Assembly: GCA_029863035.1 (NCBI GenBank)
Contig: JAOTWH010000004.1
Span: 1 to 30,312, forward strand
Length of the DNA: 30,312 nucleotides
DNA from: Acidimicrobiia bacterium
GTDB lineage: Bacteria > Actinomycetota > Acidimicrobiia > UBA5794 > JAOTWH01
Direction: 5' to 3'
Position 1 is the first letter of the stretch; each line of letters opens with the position of its first letter. The notes beneath the pieces are model-generated. The model did not search any database, was not told the origin of the DNA, and saw nothing but the letters and a program-made list of their open reading frames with translations. Made by a program: the position numbers and the translations under genes. Positions 16,014 to 22,594 of the stretch are shown in pieces.

Positions 16014-16682
16014 GTGGAGATCCACGTGATTTCGATCTTCCCGGAGTTCTTTGATTCACCCCTTCGAACCTCGCTGCTGTCCCGCGCCCAGGCCGAAGGA
16101 CACCTCAGTGTCACCATCCACGACCCCCGCGATCATGCCGATGGGCCTCATCGGCAAGTCGACGACGCGCCGTTTGGGGGAGGGGCAGGCATGGTGATGA
16201 TGATCGAGCCACTCGCCAGAACCCTCGAACCGCTCGCCGGTTCACACAAGATCCTGCTCACGCCTGCGGGCGCACCTCTTCGCCAATCAATGCTGAAAGA
16301 CTGGGCCGAGCTCGATTCGCTGTCCCTGGTGTGTGGTCGGTACGAAGGTGTCGACGAGCGAGTGGCTCAACATCTGGTGGATGAAGAGGTGTCGCTAGGG
16401 GATTTCGTCATGTTGGGCGGAGAGGTGGCTGCTTTGGCGATTCTGGAAGGTGTGGTGAGGCTCTTGCCTGGTGTGGTTGGCAATCCGGACTCGGTCGTCC
16501 ACGAGAGCTTCAAAGATGGGCTGCTCGAGGAACCCCACTACACGCGCCCTGCCGAGTTCGGTGGTTGGGCCGTGCCGGAGGTGCTCCTGTCGGGCGACCA
16601 CGGAAAGATCGATGAATGGCGCCGCCAACAGCGCGCCAAGCGAACCAAGGAACGAAGGCCTGATCTGAGCGACGAGGGTTAG
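16014..16682 (+). CDS. trmD: tRNA (guanine-N1-)-methyltransferase
   Basis: TrmD methylates G37 of tRNAs reading CNN codons and prevents +1 frameshifting. The 222-residue protein begins [16 protein letters not shown], has [24 protein letters not shown] (split: substrate loop), [13 protein letters not shown], and the trefoil-knot SAM site [15 protein letters not shown] followed by [15 protein letters not shown]. The start is GTG at 16014, matching the family N-terminus. An ATG at 15960 would add 18 unlike residues. It begins the trmD-rplS-lepB block, normally directly after rimM, here displaced by about 7.4 kb. Confidence 0.96.
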   Translation: MEIHVISIFPEFFDSPLRTSLLSRAQAEGHLSVTIHDPRDHADGPHRQVDDAPFGGGAGMVMMIEPLARTLEPLAGSHKILLTPAGAPLRQSMLKDWAELDSLSLVCGRYEGVDERVAQHLVDEEVSLGDFVMLGGEVAALAILEGVVRLLPGVVGNPDSVVHESFKDGLLEEPHYTRPAEFGGWAVPEVLLSGDHGKIDEWRRQQRAKRTKERRPDLSDEG

Positions 16683-16702
16683 CGGATGGGCTCGCGCACC
16701 GT

Positions 16703-16708
16703 TACACT
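16703..16708 (+). promoter_or_regulatory. Predicted -10 element of rplS
   Basis: TACACT with a leader of about 38 nt to the rplS ATG. The leader ends in an AAGGA ribosome binding site. It suggests rplS can be transcribed independently of trmD. Confidence 0.45.
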
Positions 16709-16752
16709 CCGGCTCGCAATCGGCCCTCTGGCTGCCCTCTCGAAGGATCCCG

Positions 16753-17100
16753 ATGAACACCCTCGACCATGTAGAGAGTTCCCGTCTGCGCGACGACATA
16801 CCCGAATTCGCCCCTGGCGACACGGTCAAGGTGTCTGTGCGCGTTGTGGAGGGCGGTCGCGAGCGGGTGCAGCCCTTTGAGGGCGTCGTGATCTCTCGTG
16901 ATGGAGGAGGGCTCAGCGAGACCTTCACCGTTCGCAAGATCAGTTTCGGTGTCGGTGTCGAGCGGATCTTCCCTCTGCACGCTCCGATCATCCAATCGAT
17001 CGAAGTGTTGCGAAAGGGCGACGTTCGTCGCGCCAAGCTGTACTACCTCCGAGATCGAGTCGGGAGTAAGGCCATTCGGATCAAGGAGAAGCGCGACTAG
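16753..17100 (+). CDS. rplS: 50S ribosomal protein L19
   Basis: L19 lies at the 30S/50S interface. The 115-residue protein shows the family sequence throughout: [52 protein letters not shown], and the end [20 protein letters not shown]. The ATG is preceded by AAGGA at a good distance. It follows trmD, as in most bacteria, and precedes lepB by 30 nt. A small 5-bp hairpin (17101-17114) follows its stop but lacks a U tract, so it is not called a terminator. Confidence 0.98.
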   Translation: MNTLDHVESSRLRDDIPEFAPGDTVKVSVRVVEGGRERVQPFEGVVISRDGGGLSETFTVRKISFGVGVERIFPLHAPIIQSIEVLRKGDVRRAKLYYLRDRVGSKAIRIKEKRD

Positions 17101-17130
17101 GCGGTTCGGACCGCTCAGTCGATCGTCGGC

Positions 17131-17841
17131 GTGACCACCGAAGAAACTCCCGTTGGATCTCGCGAATCAGCAGATTCCTCCGAGTCCCAGGATTCCACCG
17201 CAGAGGTAGTAGACCGCCTGCGCACCAAGGCCCGCCAAACCTCCGACATAAAGAAGGCGCATCGTTCGTTCTGGCGCGAGCTTCCCGTTCTGGTGCTCAT
17301 CGCACTTGTGGTGGCCGTCGTCATCAAGACGTTCCTGGTGCAAGCCTTCTACATCGAGTCTGGATCCATGATGGACACCCTCATCGAAGGCGATCGGGTG
17401 ATGGTGAACAAGCTCTCGTTCCGCTTCGGCAGTGTCGAGCAAGGCGACGTGGTGGTCTTCGACCCCCCGGCATCCGAGCAACAGAGAGACGACGAGTCGC
17501 TGCCCGGAGCCTTCGTGCGCAACATCGCCGAGTCGATCGGCCTCTCCCAGCCATCGTCGGAGTTCATCAAACGAGTCATAGCCACCGAAGGTGAAACCGT
17601 TGAGATCAGCGACAACGTGGTGATGGTCGATGGGGTGGCGCTGCAGGAGGATTATCTGCGCGAGGGCTCGGTGATGTCAAACTTCGGACCGATAACCGTT
17701 GGCGACAACCAGGTGTTCGTCATGGGTGACAACCGCAACCAGAGTCGCGATAGCCGGTTCTTCGGGACGATCCCCGAGGGTGACATAGTCGGCAGGGCGT
17801 TCGTCAAGGTCTGGCCCCCCAGTCGGTGGGGCGGTCTGTAG
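17131..17841 (+). CDS. lepB: Signal peptidase I
   Basis: It cleaves signal peptides from Sec- and Tat-exported proteins on the outer face of the membrane. The 236-residue protein has a cytoplasmic Ser/Glu-rich N-terminus, one membrane segment (about 52-70), the catalytic Ser in ESGSMMDTL (Ser 79), the general-base Lys in FIKRVIA (Lys 147), and MGDNRNQSRDSRFFG near the C-terminus. The start is GTG at 17131 with no clear ribosome binding site, so it may be coupled to rplS. The usual next gene, rnhB, is absent here. Several of its likely substrates or relatives (exported proteins) are encoded in this window, although lipoproteins use LspA instead. Confidence 0.96.
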   Translation: MTTEETPVGSRESADSSESQDSTAEVVDRLRTKARQTSDIKKAHRSFWRELPVLVLIALVVAVVIKTFLVQAFYIESGSMMDTLIEGDRVMVNKLSFRFGSVEQGDVVVFDPPASEQQRDDESLPGAFVRNIAESIGLSQPSSEFIKRVIATEGETVEISDNVVMVDGVALQEDYLREGSVMSNFGPITVGDNQVFVMGDNRNQSRDSRFFGTIPEGDIVGRAFVKVWPPSRWGGL

Positions 17842-17866
17842 CCGCTGAGACGGTCGGGCGCGTTCC

Positions 17867-17872
17867 TACACT
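17867..17872 (+). promoter_or_regulatory. Predicted -10 element of the sugar dehydrogenase gene
   Basis: TACACT, nine bases before the ATG at 17882. Transcription would start at most a few bases before the ATG. Confidence 0.4.
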
Positions 17873-17881
17873 CGCTCGTTC

Positions 17882-19210
17882 ATGGGGCTGAAGCGTTCGG
17901 GTGTGAGATGGCTAGGAGCCGTTGCGGCCCTTGCGTTGGCTGTGGCTGCGTGCACCCAAGTGCTCACTCCCACCGCCGGAGAGCCCGGACTTCTCAACGT
18001 CGATGAGCCGGGAGGTGTGACGACCTCCGTTGTCGACGCCACCGAAGCCCCCGCTGCCGATACCTCCTCTGCCCCCTCCGAGAGCACCCCGCCCGAGACG
18101 GCGACGGACCCCACGACCGGTGAGCCGCTAGCCGAATTCCAGGGACTCACTCTCGAGCTGGTGACCGACGCCGTTGCTCAGCCAACCATGGTTACGGCAC
18201 CCGTTGGCGACGAGCGGCTGTTCATCGTTGAGCGATTCGGGCGCATCTTCGTTTACGACCCGAACAGTGGCCTGCTCGATATTCCGTTCATTGACCTTCG
18301 TGACTCGGTTCTGGCCAACGGCATCGAGCAGGGGCTGTTGGGCTTGGCGTTCCACCCCGATTATGCGAGCAACGGTCGCTTCTTCGTCTACCACATCAAC
18401 AAGAGCGCCAATCGCGCCCTCGTTGAGTATCGAGTGAGCGATACAGATCCCAACCGAGGCGACCCGGCAACGCAGAAGGTTCTGGTCGAGCGGGCTCAGC
18501 CGCCCGATTCGGGCGACATCCGTCACTACGGGGGGATGGTCGAGTTCGGTCCAGACGGACTCCTATACGTGTCGTCCGGCGACGGAGCCGATTCCCGCGG
18601 CCAGGGGCAGAACCCCGACAGCCTCTTCGGGGCTATCTGGCGCATCGACGTGGACGACGGTGATCTCTACGCCATCCCGGCAGACAACCCGTTCGTAGCA
18701 GGGGGGGCGCCCGAAGTGTGGGCCTACGGCCTCCGCAACCCGTGGCGGTTCACGATCGATCCGGTTGATCGGCTCATCTACATCGCCGATGTCGGCCAGG
18801 AGCGATGGGAGGAGATCGACGTGGCCTCCATCGATACGCCCGGTATCAACTTCGGCTGGGCCGACATGGAGGGCACCCATTGCTTCTTCGACGGCGAGTG
18901 CGAGACAAGGACCGACCTGGCGTTGCCGGTACTCGACTACAGCCACGATGAAGGCTGCTCGGTGAGTGGCGGCGTCGTGTATCGGGGGGCGGCCATCCCG
19001 GAGCTGAACGGCCATTACTTCTACGGGGACTGGTGCGGACAATGGGTCCGCAGCTTCTTGTTGGTGGATGGCGTAGCGACGGCGCAGACCGAGTGGACGT
19101 TGCCAGATCCGGGCCAGGTGCAAGCGATAGGCACCGACAGTGCCGGCGAGATGTACATCGCCAGCTTCGGTGGGACGGTTTCGAAGGTGGTGGCGATCCG
19201 GGACGGATGA
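17882..19210 (+). CDS. PQQ-dependent sugar dehydrogenase-like lipoprotein (glucose/sorbosone dehydrogenase family)
   Basis: The 442-residue protein is an exported beta-propeller. The signal peptide ends AVAAC (Cys 24) and a Thr/Pro/Glu linker runs to about residue 80. The GSDH domain then shows TNxGDERLFIVERFGRIFV-type strands, GLLGLAFHPDYASNGRFFVY, RHYGGMVEFGPDGLLYVSSGDG, WAYGLRNPWRFTID, IADVGQERWEEID and the final FGGTVSKV. Relatives such as YliI/Asd oxidise soluble aldoses with PQQ. Whether this one binds PQQ cannot be settled by reading. It stands between lepB and the DUF2469 gene, where rnhB is common. Confidence 0.9.
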   Translation: MGLKRSGVRWLGAVAALALAVAACTQVLTPTAGEPGLLNVDEPGGVTTSVVDATEAPAADTSSAPSESTPPETATDPTTGEPLAEFQGLTLELVTDAVAQPTMVTAPVGDERLFIVERFGRIFVYDPNSGLLDIPFIDLRDSVLANGIEQGLLGLAFHPDYASNGRFFVYHINKSANRALVEYRVSDTDPNRGDPATQKVLVERAQPPDSGDIRHYGGMVEFGPDGLLYVSSGDGADSRGQGQNPDSLFGAIWRIDVDDGDLYAIPADNPFVAGGAPEVWAYGLRNPWRFTIDPVDRLIYIADVGQERWEEIDVASIDTPGINFGWADMEGTHCFFDGECETRTDLALPVLDYSHDEGCSVSGGVVYRGAAIPELNGHYFYGDWCGQWVRSFLLVDGVATAQTEWTLPDPGQVQAIGTDSAGEMYIASFGGTVSKVVAIRDG

Positions 19211-19259
19211 AATCCGTCAGAGGTGTGGGGTACAACAGGAACTTGAGCACTAATGCCGG

Positions 19260-19265
19260 TATCAT
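19260..19265 (+). promoter_or_regulatory. Possible -10 element of the DUF2469 gene
   Basis: TATCAT, with a leader of about 19 nt to the ATG at 19291 that includes CAGGAG. The 80-nt gap after the sugar dehydrogenase gene shows nothing else. Confidence 0.3.
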
Positions 19266-19290
19266 CAATCGTCCGCCCCAGGAGAAACCC

Positions 19291-19587
19291 ATGGCAGAAG
19301 AAGATCTCGAACGTTACGAAACAGAGGTCGAGCTTCAGATCTACCACGAGTACCGCGACGTATTGCCGCTGTTCAAGTACGTGGTCGAGACGGAGCGCCG
19401 CTTCTACCTCGCCAATCAGGTCGACGTCGAGACGAAGGTCTCCGACCGCGCCACCTATTTCGAGATCAAACTAGAAGACGCCTGGGTGTGGGACATGTAC
19501 CGACCGGCCCGGTTCCTCAAGAACGTCAAGGTGATGAGCTTCCGCGACGTGAACATCGAAGAGCTCGAGCCACAACCCTCTCTCTAG
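19291..19587 (+). CDS. DUF2469 family protein
   Basis: This small acidic protein of 98 residues is almost specific to actinobacteria and has unknown function. The family landmarks are very strong: LERYETEVELQIYHEYRDV, VVETERRFYLANQVDV, AWVWDMYRPARFLKNVKV and the end FRDVNIEEL. The ATG at 19291 follows an AGGAG site and fits the family N-terminus. Its standard location is just before yraN and after rnhB; here it is followed by yraN. Its genome position supports a link to the comM/dprA/yraN nucleic-acid block, but no role is established. Confidence 0.95.
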   Translation: MAEEDLERYETEVELQIYHEYRDVLPLFKYVVETERRFYLANQVDVETKVSDRATYFEIKLEDAWVWDMYRPARFLKNVKVMSFRDVNIEELEPQPSL

Positions 19588-19913
19588 ACCGTCCCTCTAT
19601 CGCCAGGCTTGGCGAAGATCTTGCTGCCTCGTTCCTGGAATCGCGCGGTGCTTCGATTCTGGGTCGCAACCTTCGTTACGGCCGGGGCGAGATAGACCTG
19701 TTGGTCAACCTTGGGGGAGTTGTGGTAGCGGTAGAGGTGAAGACCGCACGACGGAGGGACATCGATCCGGCCGAGAACTTCACTGATGACAAGGCTCACA
19801 TGGTGAGGCGCACGGCGCTTCGGCTTCGTCCTCCAGCCAAGCGGATCGATCTGATAACGGTCATCGTGGACGACCACGGCGTGGCCATGAGATGGATCAA
19901 GGAGGCTGCCTAA
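19488..19913 (+). CDS. YraN / UPF0102 family nuclease-like protein (start unresolved)
   Basis: The domain from about RLGEDLAASFLESRG to the end is a clear UPF0102/YraN: RYGRGEIDLLVNLGGVVVAVEVKTAR is the endonuclease-like core with E, D and EVK. It is a predicted Holliday-junction-resolvase-like nuclease of unknown role. The open frame begins at ATG 19488, but the first 37 residues lie over the DUF2469 gene and do not look like the family. Between that ATG and the domain there is no ATG, GTG or TTG in this frame. Only ATC at 19599 sits where family members start. So the true start may be non-canonical, or an indel may be involved. Confidence 0.8.
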   Translation: MGHVPTGPVPQERQGDELPRREHRRARATTLSLDRPSIARLGEDLAASFLESRGASILGRNLRYGRGEIDLLVNLGGVVVAVEVKTARRRDIDPAENFTDDKAHMVRRTALRLRPPAKRIDLITVIVDDHGVAMRWIKEAA

Positions 19914-20061
19914 AGGAGACCGCTGAGCGACGCATGTCACCGATCTCGACGACCAGATCATCGCCACTCGCTGCGTCCTCCGCCTCGACGCAGTTACCAC
20001 TGCGCCTTCGTTGTGCGTCCTTGCGACTGACGCGCCTGGCCGCCGATCTCGGCAACGGCAT
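19897..20061 (-). CDS. Possible 54-residue Arg-rich ORF
   Basis: This is a weak candidate. An ATG overlaps the stop of the zinc-ribbon gene (TGATG) and the frame runs 54 codons to a TGA that overlaps the end of yraN. The N-terminal half is rich in Arg (SAARRVSRKD), the C-terminal half is acidic then neutral (DDLVVEIGDM). I do not recognise it. Support is only the coupling-like overlap and the absence of any other gene in this 150-nt stretch. Confidence 0.25.
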   Translation of the reverse strand: MPLPRSAARRVSRKDAQRRRSGNCVEAEDAASGDDLVVEIGDMRRSAVSFRQPP

Positions 20062-20270
20062 CACTCAGCAGACTCCTGGCGGCGACGCCCTTCTTTGAAC
20101 CAGCAACCGCGGTGCCAGTGGCGGCGCAGATCGGGGGCGTCCTCGGGCACAACGACTAAATGGCCAACACCGGGCGGGATGTCGCCGCTGCATCCGGGGC
20201 ACAGATAGCTCTTCCGAGCTGCGTAGGGCTGAACGAGGGTCACGACCTCTACCCCGAAAGAGCCGCCCAT
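20061..20270 (-). CDS. Small zinc-ribbon-like protein (CPGC ... HWHRGCW)
   Basis: This 69-residue protein matches a small actinobacterial family often mislabelled ATP/GTP-binding protein. The visible core is KSYLCPGCSGDIPPGVGH, then DLRRHWHRGCW; the two CxxC cysteines and the later His/Cys could bind one zinc. The function is unknown. Two starts are possible: ATG at 20270 (overlapping the mini-membrane ORF by 22 nt) or GTG at 20243, just after that ORF's stop with an AGAGG-like site, which would give 60 residues. The family commonly lies between yraN/comM and enoyl-CoA hydratase genes in actinobacteria, as far as I recall. Confidence 0.8.
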   Translation of the reverse strand: MGGSFGVEVVTLVQPYAARKSYLCPGCSGDIPPGVGHLVVVPEDAPDLRRHWHRGCWFKEGRRRQESAE

Positions 20271-20362
20271 GCCACCAGGCCTATCGCGATACCGATCGTC
20301 ACCAACACCAGCACCACGTCGAGAACGGTGCGGTCCTGGGGACGAAATGGATTGAAGCCCAC
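20249..20362 (-). CDS. Mini-protein with one membrane segment (37 residues)
   Basis: The ORF runs from GTG at 20362 to TAG at 20249. Residues about 1-11 (MGFNPFRPQDR) are polar, then one hydrophobic stretch (VLDVVLVLVTIGIAIGLVAW) fills most of the remainder, so it is probably a single-pass membrane protein. A perfect leaderless promoter shape supports it: TACCAT ends six bases before the GTG. It is directly followed by the zinc-ribbon gene on the same strand, so the two likely share a transcript. I do not know a function. Small proteins starting with an NPFRPQ-like motif occur in other actinobacteria, as I recall. Confidence 0.6.
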   Translation of the reverse strand: MGFNPFRPQDRTVLDVVLVLVTIGIAIGLVAWAALSG

Positions 20363-20368
20363 GGCGCC

Positions 20369-20374
20369 ATGGTA
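20369..20374 (-). promoter_or_regulatory. Predicted -10 element of the mini-membrane protein / zinc-ribbon pair (leaderless)
   Basis: TACCAT on the minus strand, six bases before the GTG at 20362. It stands back to back with the enoyl-CoA hydratase promoter. Confidence 0.45.
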
Positions 20375-20385
20375 CGGACCAGTTC

Positions 20386-20391
20386 TAGGCT
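20386..20391 (+). promoter_or_regulatory. Predicted -10 element of the enoyl-CoA hydratase gene (leaderless)
   Basis: TAGGCT, six bases before the ATG at 20398, with no ribosome binding site. Confidence 0.45.
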
Positions 20392-20397
20392 GGCTGG

Positions 20398-21168
20398 ATG
20401 ATCCGCATAGAGGACATTGGGAGGGTTCGCCGCCTCATTCTTGACAACCCGCAACGCAAGAACGCCATCCCTGCGAGCGGTTGGCCTCAACTTGGCGAAG
20501 CTCTAGGGGAATTCGAGCGGTCCTCTCAGCGTGCCTTGGTGGTGAGCGGAGCCGGCGGCGATTTCTGCTCTGGCGCCGACCTGGCCGACGGGCAATTCGA
20601 TCTGTCGAGCAGCTCGAGAGCTTACGCCAACATGGCCACCATTGGTCGGGCCGCCACCGCGTTGCATCGCATCACCAAGCCAACGGTGGCAGCCGTGGAA
20701 GGGGTGGCGGTGGGCGCCGGCATGAATCTGGCGCTCGGCTGTGACATCGTTGTTGCGTCGCGCACTGCCCGCTTCTCTGAGATCTTCGTCCGCCGCGGGC
20801 TGACCGTTGACTTCGGCGGAACCTGGCTCCTACCGCGCTTGGTTGGCCTAGCCACAGCCCGCGAGCTGGCTCTCACCGGAAGGATGGTCGACGGCATCGA
20901 GGCCAAGGAGTTAGGACTGGTGGCGCGGGTCGTTGAGCCAGACCAGTTGGAACCCGAGGCTTTGCTCTTGGCCGAGGAGCTGGCGGCAGGGGCACCCCTG
21001 GCACAGCGTTTGATCAAGACCGCCATGGAGCGCTCACACGGCTGGACCTTCGAGCAGGCCCTGGCCTATGAGGACCAGGCGCAAGCGATCGCCATCAACA
21101 GTGAAGATGTGATCGAAGGGATCAGCGCCTTCGTCGAGAAGCGCCCGCCTGAGTTCAGGGGCAACTAG
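20398..21168 (+). CDS. Enoyl-CoA hydratase/isomerase family protein
   Basis: This crotonase-fold protein of 256 residues should hydrate or isomerise an enoyl-CoA. The CoA and oxyanion regions are visible: LILDNPQRKNAI near the N-terminus, SGAGGDFCSGADL (about 50-62) and AAVEGVAVGAGMNLALGCDIVVAS (split, about 96-119). The segment GLTVDFGGTWLLPRLVG carries Asp where classical hydratases have Glu, as in PaaG-type isomerases. PaaG-like isomerase activity is therefore as likely as hydration. The start is ATG at 20398 with a leaderless promoter. Its partners ETF and acyl-CoA dehydrogenase are also in this window but not adjacent. Confidence 0.92.
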   Translation: MIRIEDIGRVRRLILDNPQRKNAIPASGWPQLGEALGEFERSSQRALVVSGAGGDFCSGADLADGQFDLSSSSRAYANMATIGRAATALHRITKPTVAAVEGVAVGAGMNLALGCDIVVASRTARFSEIFVRRGLTVDFGGTWLLPRLVGLATARELALTGRMVDGIEAKELGLVARVVEPDQLEPEALLLAEELAAGAPLAQRLIKTAMERSHGWTFEQALAYEDQAQAIAINSEDVIEGISAFVEKRPPEFRGN

Positions 21169-21290
21169 CCGTCAACAAGATGTCAGACGGACGCTTCCCA
21201 TCCGTCGTACACGAGCCAAGGCGATTACAGGGCCGTTCGCGATCACCTTGGTTACCGCAATGGGGTTGCAACGCACCACAATGGCGGCAA

Positions 21291-22517
21291 ATGTCGACAC
21301 CCTTTCTGAACATTCGAGCAGGACACCCCGACTTTCTGGATCTGGAGTGGTCGAGGCCCATCAAGGACTGGCTGCCGGACCGCACCGTCGACCTACCCAC
21401 CGGCATCCATCGCCACCCGGTGGTCTTTGTTCCATACGTGCGCGATATCTACGCCATAAAGGAATTGCCGCTGGCGGTGGCCCGCCACGAGTACTCCATG
21501 CTGCGCGGGTTGCGGGAGCTAAGGGCCCCGTCGGTGGAACCGGTCGGACTGGTCGAACGCCCCTGGTTGGCCCCTCAAACCGAGGGGGCGGGAGCGGTTA
21601 TCACTCGATATCTCGACTACACGATGTCTTATCGGGAGCTGCTTGAGGGTGAGGGATTCGGAGCACGACGCAGTCAGATGCTCAATGCCTTCGCCAACCT
21701 TCTTGTAGAGCTGCACCTGCTCGGTTGCTTCTGGGGTGACGCCTCGCTGTCGAACGTGCTGTACCGCTACGACGCCGAGACCCTCCAGGTGACGATGGTG
21801 GACGGCGAGACCGTCGCTCTTCACGACTCGCTGAGCGACGGTCAGAGGAACGAGGACATCGAGATCATGATCGTGAACGTGGCCGGTGGCATGGCCGATA
21901 TCGCGGCTCAGAGCGAGGAGCGATCTCAATCGGCCGAGGCCGTATCGACCGCCCTCGACCACGCCGACATGTCGCTCGGCGAGGACATCGCCCAGCGCTA
22001 CAACGAACTGTGGGCCGAGCTCAACGCTCACGAGGAAATAGCTGAGACCGAAGGCTTCCGCATCGAGCAACGAATCAGCCGCCTCAACGACCTCGGCTAC
22101 GAAGTGGACGACGTGATCATCTCACCACCACCGGATGGCGGCAAGATCCGGTTCGGGCTCAAAGTCGGAGGGCGCCGCTTCCATAGCTCAAGGCTGCGCG
22201 ACATCGTTGGGATCGATGCAACCGAGGGCCAGGCCCGGGTCATTCTTGGCGATCTGCGTTATCGCCAGGCGTACGGCGAAGGCGACTCGCCTAGCGGCAA
22301 GGCAGTGGCGGCAGTTCAATGGCGAGTGGGCACTTTCGAACCGATCCTGGAGCGCATTCGGGAGGTGTCGGGACCCCTTGACAACCCGGTGCAGGGATAC
22401 GCCGACTTTCTCAACCACCGTCACTTGCTGGCGACCGAGGCGAAGCACGACATCGACGACGAGACCGCCTTCTCGGACTGGGTCGAGGCCGGTCGACCCG
22501 GCTACCCACTGGACTGA
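21291..22517 (+). CDS. DUF4032 protein with kinase-like fold
   Basis: This is a 408-residue protein of the actinobacterial DUF4032 family, with a lipopolysaccharide-kinase-like N-terminal half. Kinase landmarks are AIKE with Lys 57 (ATP lysine), the catalytic loop WGDASLSNVLY (Asp 150, Asn 155) and VDGETV (Asp 171, in place of DFG). The C-terminal half (about 260-408) is DUF4032 proper: GGKIRFGLKVGGRRFHS, ARVILGDLRYRQAYGE and the end WVEAGRPGYPLD. The substrate is unknown. I chose ATG 21291 by the family start; the frame is open from 21180 but those 37 residues are atypical. There is a 77-nt gap before comM. Confidence 0.88.
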   Translation: MSTPFLNIRAGHPDFLDLEWSRPIKDWLPDRTVDLPTGIHRHPVVFVPYVRDIYAIKELPLAVARHEYSMLRGLRELRAPSVEPVGLVERPWLAPQTEGAGAVITRYLDYTMSYRELLEGEGFGARRSQMLNAFANLLVELHLLGCFWGDASLSNVLYRYDAETLQVTMVDGETVALHDSLSDGQRNEDIEIMIVNVAGGMADIAAQSEERSQSAEAVSTALDHADMSLGEDIAQRYNELWAELNAHEEIAETEGFRIEQRISRLNDLGYEVDDVIISPPPDGGKIRFGLKVGGRRFHSSRLRDIVGIDATEGQARVILGDLRYRQAYGEGDSPSGKAVAAVQWRVGTFEPILERIREVSGPLDNPVQGYADFLNHRHLLATEAKHDIDDETAFSDWVEAGRPGYPLD

Positions 22518-22581
22518 TACCCACAGCGATCGACCGAACGCGTGTTGCGCAGCGGTCGAGCCAACTGTCACACCCTGGTCA

Positions 22582-22587
22582 TACGTT
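22582..22587 (+). promoter_or_regulatory. Predicted -10 element of comM-dprA (leaderless)
   Basis: TACGTT, seven bases before the ATG of comM at 22595, with no ribosome binding site. Confidence 0.45.
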
Positions 22588-22594
22588 GTGACAG

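Noticed and set aside
17101..17114. GCGGT-TCGG-ACCGC hairpin between rplS and lepB
   Set aside because: Only five pairs and no T tract; it is probably not a terminator, though it may slow polymerase.
20299..20490. Minus-strand 63-codon frame over the enoyl-CoA hydratase start
   Set aside because: It overlaps the coding start of the hydratase and its Trp/Cys-rich end is the shadow of the mini-membrane ORF.
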